Assembly: GCA_040387095.1 (NCBI GenBank)
Contig: JAZKEJ010000017.1
Coordinates: forward strand, 69,917-133,916
DNA length: 64,000 nt
Reading direction: 5' to 3'
DNA from: Methylotenera_A sp040387095
GTDB taxonomy: Bacteria > Pseudomonadota > Gammaproteobacteria > Burkholderiales > Methylophilaceae
A program made the position numbers and the translations under genes. The notes under the pieces were generated by a model. The model was not told the DNA's origin, searched no databases, and was given only the letters and a program-made list of their open reading frames with translations. Shown one piece after another: positions 54,668 to 62,988 of the stretch (position 1 is its first letter; every line of letters begins with the position of its first letter).

Positions 54668-56386
54668 TTACTCGTTTGTACAAGCTTCAACCTCAGCCAC
54701 CGAAGTTAAGCCTTGTATCACTTTTAATATACCTGAGCGACGTAAATCATTCACTCCTTCAATCTTCGCCTGATCTGCGATGTCATGTGCGGTACCGTGC
54801 TTCATAATAATGCGGCTAATCGCATCAGTTACAGGCATTACCTGGTAAATACCCACGCGACCTTTATAGCCATCATTACACATTTCACAGCCGCCTTCCC
54901 TGGGGCCATACAATTGCCATTTTTGGACGAAATCTTCTTCAGTAAAGCCTACATCTAATAATGCTTCCTTGGGCACATCAACCGGCACCTTACAGTTTTT
55001 GCAGAGTCTGCGAGCTAAACGCTGCGCAGTAATCAGTGAAACGGCAGAAGCAATATTAAACGGTGCAACACCCATGTTTAATAATCGTGTCAGTGTCGAT
55101 GGCGCATCGTTTGTGTGTAAAGTTGAAAGCACCATATGACCAGTCGATGCTGCTTTGATCGCCATGTCTGCGGTTTCCAGATCGCGAATTTCACCAATCA
55201 TGATAATGTCAGGATCTTGCCGCAGGAATGATTTTAGGGCTGCTGCAAACGTTAAGCCTTGCTTATCATTCACATTCACTTGGTTAATGCCAGCCAGCGG
55301 AATCTCGCATGGATCTTCTGCCGTAGCGATATTCACACTGGGATTATTTAAAATATTTAGGCAAGTGTATAGCGACACGGTTTTGCCAGAGCCAGTAGGA
55401 CCTGTCACTAAAACCAAGCCGTAAGGCCGGCTGACCGCATGTAGTAGCGCATCCTTTTGCTCTGGCTCGTAACCCAATGCTTCAATACCTAGCGTGGCAC
55501 TGGTCGGATCTAGAATACGCATCACGATTTTTTCACCGTGAATGAGCGGCAAAGTACTGACGCGAAAATCAATGGTACGCGTTTTGGATAGCACCAATTT
55601 CATACGACCATCTTGCGGAATACGCTTTTCAGAAATATCCATGCTGGAAATCACTTTAATACGTGAGGCCAGCTTTTCTTTAATAGCCAGAGGTGGTTGC
55701 GTGATGTCTTTTAAAATACCATCCACGCGATAGCGCACACGATAAAATTTTTCGTACGGTTCAAAATGCAAATCAGATGCGCCCATGTTAATCGCGTCAA
55801 TCAACATTTTGTTTAAGAATTTAACAACTGGCGCGTCATCTACTTCTTGGGTGTTTTTGGTTTCTTGTTCTAAATCTTCACCACCCATGTCCAAATCAAA
55901 ATCACCATCCATATCCAGCGATTTCATACTGGTGTCTTTTGATTCAACAACTTTGTCTATCCAACGCCCTAATTTATCATCCTCAACCACAACAGGCGAT
56001 AAAGTCATGCCCATCTGGAATTGCACATTATCTAAAGAGTGCAGATTAGTTGGGTCTGAAATGCCCACATATAAAACATTGTTACGATTCTGCAAGGCAA
56101 TCACGCGATTGGTTTGCATCAGTTTTATATCGATGCATTTTGTCGGCAAGTAATCTGGATTAAATGCGTCTAAATTTAAATAAGGGAAATCGAATGCGCG
56201 TGATGAAACTTCAGCTATTTTTTCGGCAGAAATTCTCTTGCCAGCGATAATTTGGGTAATAAATGGCACACGCAACGTATTCGCTTGCGTTTGGGCTAAA
56301 TTGGCTTCAGTTTCAGAAAGCAGTTTTTCTTGCACCAGCATGCGTGCCAAACCACTTAATTTGATCGTTGTTGCAGTTGCTGACAT
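54668..56386 (-). CDS. pilB: Type IV pilus assembly ATPase PilB
   Basis: The hexameric ATPase that drives pilus extension. It has an N-terminal MshEN-type domain (~1-150), then the GspE core with Walker A GPTGSGKT, the Asp box (near GEIRDLETADMA), the His box (STLHTNDAPSTLTRL) and a zinc site of four cysteines (CKNC and CEMC pairs near 460-510). The length of 572 residues is usual. Confidence 0.96.
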   Translation of the reverse strand: MSATATTIKLSGLARMLVQEKLLSETEANLAQTQANTLRVPFITQIIAGKRISAEKIAEVSSRAFDFPYLNLDAFNPDYLPTKCIDIKLMQTNRVIALQNRNNVLYVGISDPTNLHSLDNVQFQMGMTLSPVVVEDDKLGRWIDKVVESKDTSMKSLDMDGDFDLDMGGEDLEQETKNTQEVDDAPVVKFLNKMLIDAINMGASDLHFEPYEKFYRVRYRVDGILKDITQPPLAIKEKLASRIKVISSMDISEKRIPQDGRMKLVLSKTRTIDFRVSTLPLIHGEKIVMRILDPTSATLGIEALGYEPEQKDALLHAVSRPYGLVLVTGPTGSGKTVSLYTCLNILNNPSVNIATAEDPCEIPLAGINQVNVNDKQGLTFAAALKSFLRQDPDIIMIGEIRDLETADMAIKAASTGHMVLSTLHTNDAPSTLTRLLNMGVAPFNIASAVSLITAQRLARRLCKNCKVPVDVPKEALLDVGFTEEDFVQKWQLYGPREGGCEMCNDGYKGRVGIYQVMPVTDAISRIIMKHGTAHDIADQAKIEGVNDLRRSGILKVIQGLTSVAEVEACTNE

Positions 56387-56610
56387 TATTTGTTACTCAC
56401 TTGCGTTAAATTTTAAATTAATCATTTAATCTAGTTTTTAATTTACAGTATTTAAACTATTGTAGTTAAACAATATTTTTATGTCCACAATAATGCACTT
56501 TTAGTATTTTTTTGTAAAGTTAATGCATGGTTAAGCGTTGAAAATTTAGTTCATTCAACCTGTATACAACATCAATTATGCACAGCCAAAACAGCCATTA
56601 AACATTATTC
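56387..56610. other. AT-rich gap upstream of the cold-shock gene promoter
   Basis: This is the left part of the 397-bp gene-free stretch between pilB and cspA. It should hold the pilB promoter on the minus strand. I see runs of A and T and no convincing open reading frame, repeat or RNA gene. Confidence 0.4.
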
Positions 56611-56639
56611 TTGACTTTTTACAATTTGTAACATATAAA
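56611..56639 (+). promoter_or_regulatory. Strong sigma-70 promoter of the cold-shock gene
   Basis: TTGACT (56611-56616) and TATAAA (56634-56639) are separated by exactly 17 bp. Start of transcription is expected near 56646, leaving a leader of about 138 nt before the ATG at 56784, as is usual for cold-shock mRNAs. Confidence 0.75.
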
Positions 56640-56739
56640 GCGCAAAGGTGTTTGTATTCGAGTTTTTGTGGTCTGCTCTAATTGTATTTGTTGTGAATAT
56701 GGCTACTGTGACTTCTGTTCTTGAAACAAACTTTTTGGG

Positions 56740-56776
56740 GCGCATCAGTATTATGCGCTTAGTATTATGTAAGGGA
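56740..56776 (+). promoter_or_regulatory. Leader hairpin before the cold-shock ATG
   Basis: GCGCAT (56740-56745) pairs with ATGCGC (56753-56758) just before the ribosome-binding site AAGGGA (56771-56776). AGTATTATG occurs twice within the loop and after the stem. It may modulate translation with temperature, but this is inference from position. Confidence 0.4.
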
Positions 56777-56783
56777 TGTAGAA

Positions 56784-56987
56784 ATGGCACTAGGTACCGT
56801 AAAATGGTTTAACGATTCTAAAGGCTTCGGCTTTATTACGCCAGATGATGGTGGTGACGATTTATTCGCACACTTTTCAGCAATTGTTGAAGCTGGCTAT
56901 AAAAGTTTAAAAGAAGGTCAGCGTGTGAGCTTTGAAGTGACTGACGGCCCAAAAGGTAAACAAGCTTCTAATATTCAGAAAGCTTAA
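56784..56987 (+). CDS. cspA: Cold-shock domain protein
   Basis: A 67-residue single OB-fold RNA chaperone. It contains GTVKWFNDSKGFGFITPDDG (RNP1 KGFGFI) and DLFAHFSAI (RNP2-like), the standard nucleic-acid-binding motifs. The Csp subgroup (CspA, C, D, E) cannot be told from sequence alone. Monocistronic, with promoter, long leader and terminator all present. Confidence 0.93.
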   Translation: MALGTVKWFNDSKGFGFITPDDGGDDLFAHFSAIVEAGYKSLKEGQRVSFEVTDGPKGKQASNIQKA

Positions 56988-57013
56988 AGTTTTTTGGATA
57001 TTCAGCTTTAAAA

Positions 57014-57046
57014 ATGAAATGGCTCGCGTTGCGAGCCATTTTTTAT
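57014..57046. terminator. Bidirectional terminator between the cold-shock gene and icd
   Basis: AAATGGCTCGC, GTT loop, GCGAGCCATTT with a T run on the right and A-rich bases on the left. It ends both the plus-strand csp gene and the minus-strand icd gene. Confidence 0.88.
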
Positions 57047-57070
57047 ACCTTACAAATTTAATGGCTTGCA

Positions 57071-58369
57071 TTAAGCCATGTTGGCAATAATCTCATCACC
57101 GAATTCGGCGCTGCCAATTTGTGTGGCGTCTTCCATTTGGCTGGAGAAATCACCCGTCACACGTTTGGCTTGAATGGCTTTGCCCACACCAGCTAGTATT
57201 AAATCAGCCGCCTCTACCCAGCCCATATGGCGCAGCATCATTTCTGCTGACAAGATAAGTGAGCTTGGATTGGCGAGATTCTTACCAGCGATTTTAGGCG
57301 CAGTGCCATGCGTCGCTTCAAACATCGCCACCGTATCGCTTAAATTGGCGCCTGGCGCAATACCAATGCCGCCTACTTGTGCCGCCAAAGCGTCGCTCAT
57401 GTAATCGCCGTTTAAATTGGTGGCGGTAACAACGTCATATTCGCTTGGGTGCAATAAAATTTCCTGCAAGAAAGCATCCGCGATACAGTCTTTAATGACG
57501 ATACCATTTGGTACGCTTTCATTTTTAATCTCCAGCCATGGACCACCATCGATTTCCACTGCGCCGAACTCCTGTTTAGCTAACTCGTAACCCCAGTCCC
57601 TAAAGCCACCTTCAGTAAATTTCATGATATTACCCTTGTGGGTAATAGTGACCGATTTGCGATTGTTATCAATCGCGTATTGAATGGCTTTGCGAATCAA
57701 GCGTTTACTGCCATCGATTGAAACAGGTTTGATGCCAATCGCAGAGTTTTCAGGAAAGCGAATTTTTTTGCGCATGCCCATATCGCTTAAGAATTGAATC
57801 ACTTTTGCCACTTCATCTGAACCGGCTGCCCATTCAATACCTGCGTAAATATCTTCTGTGTTTTCACGGAAAATCACCATATCAGTTTTTTCTGGATGTT
57901 TAACCGGACTAGGTACGCCAGTGAAATATTGCACTGGGCGCAAGCAAACGTACAAATCCAGTTCCTGCCGCAATGTGACATTTAATGAACGAATGCCGCC
58001 ACCGACAGGCGTGGTAAGTGGGCCTTTGATCGAAATCACGTAATCGCGCACGGTTTGCATCGTTTCAGCAGGCAGCCAATTATCTTTGCCGTCTTTATCT
58101 TTGCCATAGGTTTTAACAGCCTTTTCGCCTGCATAAACTTCCATCCAGGCGATTTTTCGTGCGCCGTTGTAAGCCTTGTTAACTGCAGCATCCACCACTT
58201 TTTGCATCGGTGGTGTAATGTCCACACCTATGCCATCACCTTCAATAAATGGGATAATAGGATGATTCGGCACATTAAGTGAATTGTCGGCGTTTACTGT
58301 GATTTTTTCGCCCGCCGGCACTATAATTTTCGAGCTTATTACTTTTGAATCGACTGTTTTTGAAACCAT
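57071..58369 (-). CDS. icd: Isocitrate dehydrogenase [NADP]
   Basis: Oxidative decarboxylation of isocitrate to 2-oxoglutarate in the TCA cycle. IPFIEGDGIGVDITP starts the core, the phosphorylatable Ser is in GGIRSLNVTLRQ, and RENTEDIYAGIEW and ATHGTAPKIAGKNLANP are typical. At 432 residues it is slightly longer than E. coli Icd (416) because of the N-terminus. It is divergent from the rluE-type gene with only 31 bp between them. Confidence 0.96.
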   Translation of the reverse strand: MVSKTVDSKVISSKIIVPAGEKITVNADNSLNVPNHPIIPFIEGDGIGVDITPPMQKVVDAAVNKAYNGARKIAWMEVYAGEKAVKTYGKDKDGKDNWLPAETMQTVRDYVISIKGPLTTPVGGGIRSLNVTLRQELDLYVCLRPVQYFTGVPSPVKHPEKTDMVIFRENTEDIYAGIEWAAGSDEVAKVIQFLSDMGMRKKIRFPENSAIGIKPVSIDGSKRLIRKAIQYAIDNNRKSVTITHKGNIMKFTEGGFRDWGYELAKQEFGAVEIDGGPWLEIKNESVPNGIVIKDCIADAFLQEILLHPSEYDVVTATNLNGDYMSDALAAQVGGIGIAPGANLSDTVAMFEATHGTAPKIAGKNLANPSSLILSAEMMLRHMGWVEAADLILAGVGKAIQAKRVTGDFSSQMEDATQIGSAEFGDEIIANMA

Positions 58370-58400
58370 TGAAATTTCCTAATTTAAGATAATTCTATTT

Positions 58401-58961
58401 ATGCTTATACTGTTTAATAAGCCTTTTAACGTGGTATGCCAATTTAGTCCACAGCAATTAGCCGATGGAAAATCTGGGCACTCCACGTTAAAAGACTTTA
58501 TCGATATTCCTAATGTTTACGCCGCTGGTCGATTAGATACTGATTCTGAAGGTTTGCTTATTTTAACTGATGATGGTGCGTTACAACATCAATTAAGTCA
58601 TCCAAAACACAAAGAAATTAAAACTTATTGGGCGCAGGTGGAAGGCGTTCCAAAAATTGACGATTTATTAGTATTAAGCAAAGGTGTGGATTTAGGTGAT
58701 TTTGTAACGAAACCGGCTGAAATACACTTAATTGAACAGCCTGCCAATTTATGGCCGCGCAATCCGCCGATTCGCGAGCGTAAGGCGATTCCGACTAGTT
58801 GGCTGGAAATTAAAATTTCAGAAGGCAAAAATCGTCAAGTACGCCGCATGACTGCTAAAATTGGTTTCCCCACTTTGCGCTTAATTCGCTCCGCGGTTGG
58901 GCCATATACGATTGAAGATTTAGAAAATGGGCAATATAAAGTGTTAAATAGCAGTAAATGA
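58401..58961 (+). CDS. rluE: 23S rRNA pseudouridine synthase, RluE-type
   Basis: A RsuA-family pseudouridine synthase with no S4 domain. The active Asp is in AAGRLDTDSEGLLILTDDG, and QVRRMTAKIGFPTLRL is the closing conserved region. At 186 residues it is short, as RluE is, and modification of U2457 is expected from the family. It has its own start immediately beyond icd's promoter region. Confidence 0.85.
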   Translation: MLILFNKPFNVVCQFSPQQLADGKSGHSTLKDFIDIPNVYAAGRLDTDSEGLLILTDDGALQHQLSHPKHKEIKTYWAQVEGVPKIDDLLVLSKGVDLGDFVTKPAEIHLIEQPANLWPRNPPIRERKAIPTSWLEIKISEGKNRQVRRMTAKIGFPTLRLIRSAVGPYTIEDLENGQYKVLNSSK

Positions 58962-58971
58962 ATACATCAAT

Positions 58972-59700
58972 ATGTATGGAAGAGCCCACTTGAAACCCAT
59001 CATTATTTTTCAATTCATCGCTCATGAAGGTCCTGGTTATTTAGCTGAATTTTTGGATGCACAGCAGCTAGAGTGGCAACTGGTTAGAGTAGATAAAAGC
59101 GAGTCACTGCCAGCATCATTATCAGCTTACAGCGGCATGGTAATAATGGGCGGCCCGATGAGTGTAAACGATGAATTACCTTGGATTGAGCCACTACTTA
59201 ATTTAATTCGCGAAGCGGATAAAAATGCTATTCCATTGTTGGGACATTGTCTGGGTGGACAGTTAATCAGCAAAGCATTTGGCGCTGTTGTCAGCAGAAA
59301 TCCTGTAAAAGAAATTGGCTGGGGTGAAGTTGCCGTTATTAAAAACGTAGTCGCAAAACAATGGTTTGATGAAATTGAAAGTTTTAACAGCTTTCATTGG
59401 CATGGCGAAACTTTCAGTTTGCCGCAAGGCGCAACGCATTTACTTGCTAGTCCGTATTGCCAAAATCAAGCTTATGCAATTGGTAAGCATCTGGCTTTGC
59501 AATGTCACATCGAAATGACGGCTGATATGGTGCATAAATGGTGCGATGAAGGTGTGGATGAGTTAGCTCAAGCACAATCTAGCCCTGCCGTACAGCACGC
59601 CAGCGTGATGTTACAGAATTTACCCTTGCATTGTTTTTTTCTGAACAAAGTGGCCAAGCAACTCTATGCACAGTGGATAAAAGGCTTACAGCTCAATTAA
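58972..59700 (+). CDS. Class I glutamine amidotransferase-like protein
   Basis: A 242-residue GATase1 domain protein (GMP-synthase-like). The nucleophile Cys is in GHCLGGQL, the catalytic His is in FHWHGETFSLP, and MGGPMSVND is typical. No synthetase domain is attached, so it is a stand-alone glutaminase whose acceptor is unknown. The first ATG at 58972 is used. A second possible start lies 20 bases on. Its stop overlaps the stop of the TPR gene. Confidence 0.85.
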   Translation: MYGRAHLKPIIIFQFIAHEGPGYLAEFLDAQQLEWQLVRVDKSESLPASLSAYSGMVIMGGPMSVNDELPWIEPLLNLIREADKNAIPLLGHCLGGQLISKAFGAVVSRNPVKEIGWGEVAVIKNVVAKQWFDEIESFNSFHWHGETFSLPQGATHLLASPYCQNQAYAIGKHLALQCHIEMTADMVHKWCDEGVDELAQAQSSPAVQHASVMLQNLPLHCFFLNKVAKQLYAQWIKGLQLN

Positions 59701-61736
59701 CGCAGGTTAAATGATGCTAAATCGGTTTTAACCCTGTTTAAAACTTCATCCCAATCGCCTAAAGTCTTTTGTCTGTAAAGTTTTGCCGCTGGATACCACG
59801 GACTATCATCCCTATCTAGGAGCCAGCGAAAATCTGAGGAAAACGGCAACAGTATCCAAGTCGGTTTGCCCATGCTGGCGGCCAAATGTGCAACAGATGT
59901 GTCAACGGTAATCACCAAATCCATACAGCTTATTAAGCCTGCAGTGTCAGCAAAGTCATTCAATTGCTTGCCAAAGTAGTAGATGTGATTATTGTTATCT
60001 AAAAACTGCGCATTTTCGGGTCGAAATTCTTTTTGCAGGCAGAATAAATTAAATTGTGCGGGCAAAAAAGCCACCAATTGCTGAAAATTAAGCGATCTTG
60101 CCAAGTCGCCAGAATGTTTCATATTGCCTGTTGCTACAAAGCCAATATTTAGTTTGCTGGTATTTTGCGCAATTTTTGCTTGTACTTTTTGTTGCCAAAT
60201 GGCTTGTGTTTCACTATCCGGCTGTATTAATTTAATAGCGGGAATTGTCTTCAAAGTCGTTTTAAAAGCCAGCGGCAGGCTCATTAACGGGCATTGCACG
60301 TCAAAATCCGGCAACGCATTTTCTTTGCTGATGACATCAACGCATGTATTGCTTTTAAGTAAACGCAGTAAAGGGCTATTCACTTCCAGCGTGACTTTGG
60401 CGGCTTTTTTCGCCATCAGGTCAATATACCTGAACATTTGAATCGTATCGCCAAACCCTTGTTCTGCATGTAAAAAAATGTGTTTATCTGTGATATCGGC
60501 GTCACCCAGCCAAAGTGGCTGTTTAAAATGCCTAAAATGACGTTCAGCAACAGCCAGCCATCGGCCTTCATAAAGCTGCCAGCCAAGTAAATAATGACCT
60601 TTTAATAGCCAGATAATACTTTCTGAAAAGTCGGCAATCGCATGATCATATTTATTGCGTTTAGCAGCACCCAGACGAATCCATAAACGGTAACACTCAA
60701 GTGCCTTGTCCAACAACCCCATGCAGCGATAAGCAAATGCAATCGCATGGTAATACTGATATAAATCTCCATTGATGGCTAAAGCAGCTTCGAAATCAGT
60801 AATGGCATCTTGCGGGCGATTAATGAGTGTGTAAATTTCACCGCGTTTTTGGTAGGCGCGAGCGCTATTTGGATTCAGTTGAATGGCGGTATTAAAACAG
60901 TTAAATGCCTCAGCAACACGATTTTGTAACTTTAATAATGCTCCAAAGCTTATGTAGGCTTTCACTGATTCCGGGTAGCGTCTTACTGCTTCTTGGTAAT
61001 GCTCTAGTGCAAGTTTGCCTAGATTGAGCTTCTCTAATTTTTCACCATTGCTTAACAGCTCACTCAATTTTTGCGTGCTTAAATCTGTGCTTTCAATGAT
61101 ATTGGCAGACTTATGTTGGGACTGCGCCAATGCTTTTTCGGCATACGCAAGATGCGTTAGTGCATCGGTAAATGTTGGCATCAAGCTAATGGTTTGCTTA
61201 AAGTTATCAATCGCTTTTTGATAAAAGTTCAGTGTTAACTCGACATTCCCCTTTTCAAAGTAGGCCATTGCATAGCTTGGATTTAAACGAATAGCTTCTT
61301 CAAAACTGGCAATTGCCTCTTTATTGCGCTTTAAATTAACTAGCGTAATGCCTTGATTATGATAAGCATCAGCGTATTCAGGGTTAATGCCAGTCGCTTT
61401 AACGTAGCACTGCAACGCCTCATCAAACCGCTGCAATTGATTAAGCGCATTGCCACGACTGGAGTACGCTTCAGCATGCTCTGGCGACAATAGAATTGTT
61501 TTATCTAAATACTCAATGCCCTGTAAAAACTCATTTGTTTGGCAATATAAACTACCCAGCAAATAAAGCGTTTTAATATGGGCGGAATGTAAATCTAAAA
61601 CGCGCAGATAATATTCACGTGCAGTTTTAAAGTCACCATTTTGATGTGCTTTTAGAGCAGTTTGGTAAAGCTGATTAATCTGTTGATCAGGCATTTCATC
61701 TATTGACTGGACTTTAATCGCGCTTACAGTAGACAT
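59697..61736 (-). CDS. TPR-repeat protein with C-terminal glycosyltransferase family 9-like domain
   Basis: A 679-residue protein. About ten TPR units run from ~30 to 370 (for example AEAYSSRGNALNQLQRFDEA). Then comes a heptosyltransferase-like domain (~420-670) with HAEQGFGDTIQMFRYI, IGFVATGNMKHSGDLARS and VDTSVAHLAASMGKPTW, followed by RWLLDRDDSPWYP. Such TPR-GT fusions are often annotated as protein or surface glycosyltransferases. No transmembrane helix or signal peptide is clear. Its stop overlaps the GATase stop by 4 bp (59697-59700). Confidence 0.85.
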   Translation of the reverse strand: MSTVSAIKVQSIDEMPDQQINQLYQTALKAHQNGDFKTAREYYLRVLDLHSAHIKTLYLLGSLYCQTNEFLQGIEYLDKTILLSPEHAEAYSSRGNALNQLQRFDEALQCYVKATGINPEYADAYHNQGITLVNLKRNKEAIASFEEAIRLNPSYAMAYFEKGNVELTLNFYQKAIDNFKQTISLMPTFTDALTHLAYAEKALAQSQHKSANIIESTDLSTQKLSELLSNGEKLEKLNLGKLALEHYQEAVRRYPESVKAYISFGALLKLQNRVAEAFNCFNTAIQLNPNSARAYQKRGEIYTLINRPQDAITDFEAALAINGDLYQYYHAIAFAYRCMGLLDKALECYRLWIRLGAAKRNKYDHAIADFSESIIWLLKGHYLLGWQLYEGRWLAVAERHFRHFKQPLWLGDADITDKHIFLHAEQGFGDTIQMFRYIDLMAKKAAKVTLEVNSPLLRLLKSNTCVDVISKENALPDFDVQCPLMSLPLAFKTTLKTIPAIKLIQPDSETQAIWQQKVQAKIAQNTSKLNIGFVATGNMKHSGDLARSLNFQQLVAFLPAQFNLFCLQKEFRPENAQFLDNNNHIYYFGKQLNDFADTAGLISCMDLVITVDTSVAHLAASMGKPTWILLPFSSDFRWLLDRDDSPWYPAAKLYRQKTLGDWDEVLNRVKTDLASFNLR

Positions 61737-61783
61737 AGTTAAACATGATAAAATACTAAAAACTTAATTTAGATGAATTCATT

Positions 61784-62869
61784 ATGTCTGGCAATACATT
61801 TGGCACACTTTTTACCTTAACCAGCTTTGGTGAATCGCACGGCGCGGCAATTGGCGGCGTAGTCGATGGCTGTCCGCCAGGCTTAAGTCTGTGCGCAGAA
61901 GATTTGCAGATTGATTTAGACAGGCGTAAACCTGGCACATCGCGTCATGTCACGCAGCGTCAAGAGGCGGATGCAGTTGAAATATTATCTGGTGTATTCG
62001 AAGGCAAAACCACCGGCGCGCCAATTGGTTTGCTGATTCGTAACACAGATCAGCGCAGCCAGGATTACAGCAAAATCATGAACACTTTCCGTCCAGGCCA
62101 TGCCGATTACACTTATAGTCAAAAATACGGCGTACGCGATTATCGCGGCGGCGGTCGCAGTAGCGCGCGAGAAACCGCAGTGCGCGTGGCGGCTGGGGCG
62201 ATCGCAAAAAAATGGTTATTGGAACGTTTTGGCGTAACCGTGCGCGGCTATATGAGTCAATTGGGTGAAATTTCGATTCCATTCCAAACCTGGGATTGTG
62301 TCAACGATAACCCGTTTTTCTCACCGAATACTGAAATTCTGCCGCAGTTGGAAGCATATTTAGACAAAATCCGTGCTGAACGCGATTCAGTCGGCGCGCG
62401 CATCACATTAGTGGCACAAGGCGTTCCAGTCGGTTGGGGCGAGCCGGTATTTGACCGATTAGACGCGGATATTGCGCATGCTATGATGAGTATTAACGCA
62501 GTAAAAGGTGTAGAAATCGGTGCAGGTTTTGAAGCAATTAGTCAACGCGGCAGTGTGCATTCGGATGAAATGACGCCACAAGGTTTTGTGACTAATCACG
62601 CCGGTGGAATTTTAGGCGGTATTTCGACCGGTCAGGAAATTCGCGTTAATGTAGCGTTAAAACCCACTTCCAGCATTCCGCAAGAGCGTCGCTCAATTGA
62701 TAAACACGGCAATGCCGTCACCATGCAAACCACAGGTCGCCATGACCCGTGCGTAGGTGTGCGCGCGACACCGATTGCAGAGGCGATGTTAGCGTTAACG
62801 TTAATGGATCATGCGCTGCGTCATCGCGCGCAAAATGCTGATGTGGTTTCAATAGTGCCGAAAATTTAG
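61784..62869 (+). CDS. aroC: Chorismate synthase
   Basis: The last step of the shikimate pathway, needing reduced FMN. SGNTFGTLFTLTSFGESHG begins the protein, RPGHADYTYSQKYG and DYRGGGRSSARET follow, and the C-terminal RHDPCVGVRATPIAEAM is present. The length of 361 residues is usual. It is divergent from the TPR gene with a 47-bp gap. Confidence 0.97.
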   Translation: MSGNTFGTLFTLTSFGESHGAAIGGVVDGCPPGLSLCAEDLQIDLDRRKPGTSRHVTQRQEADAVEILSGVFEGKTTGAPIGLLIRNTDQRSQDYSKIMNTFRPGHADYTYSQKYGVRDYRGGGRSSARETAVRVAAGAIAKKWLLERFGVTVRGYMSQLGEISIPFQTWDCVNDNPFFSPNTEILPQLEAYLDKIRAERDSVGARITLVAQGVPVGWGEPVFDRLDADIAHAMMSINAVKGVEIGAGFEAISQRGSVHSDEMTPQGFVTNHAGGILGGISTGQEIRVNVALKPTSSIPQERRSIDKHGNAVTMQTTGRHDPCVGVRATPIAEAMLALTLMDHALRHRAQNADVVSIVPKI

Positions 62870-62898
62870 CATTATTTGTATATAAACTATCAATTTAC

Positions 62899-62966
62899 GT
62901 CATTCTCACGCAGGTGGGAATCTAGTTCAGTGCCAAGTTCAAAATGGATTCCGGCTGCGGGAGTGA
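62899..62966. repeat. Degenerate inverted-repeat element (GTCATTC...GGGAATC type)
   Basis: The left arm GTCATTCTCACGCAGGTGGG then AATCTA (62899-62924) and the right arm TGGATTCCGGCTGCGGGAGTGA (62945-62966) are imperfectly complementary around a ~20-nt loop. They resemble the TGGATTCC...GGGAATGAC dispersed repeats found in many proteobacteria. It lies between aroC and the MFS gene. Confidence 0.7.
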
Positions 62967-62988
62967 AGGGTTGAATGGTGGAAATAAC

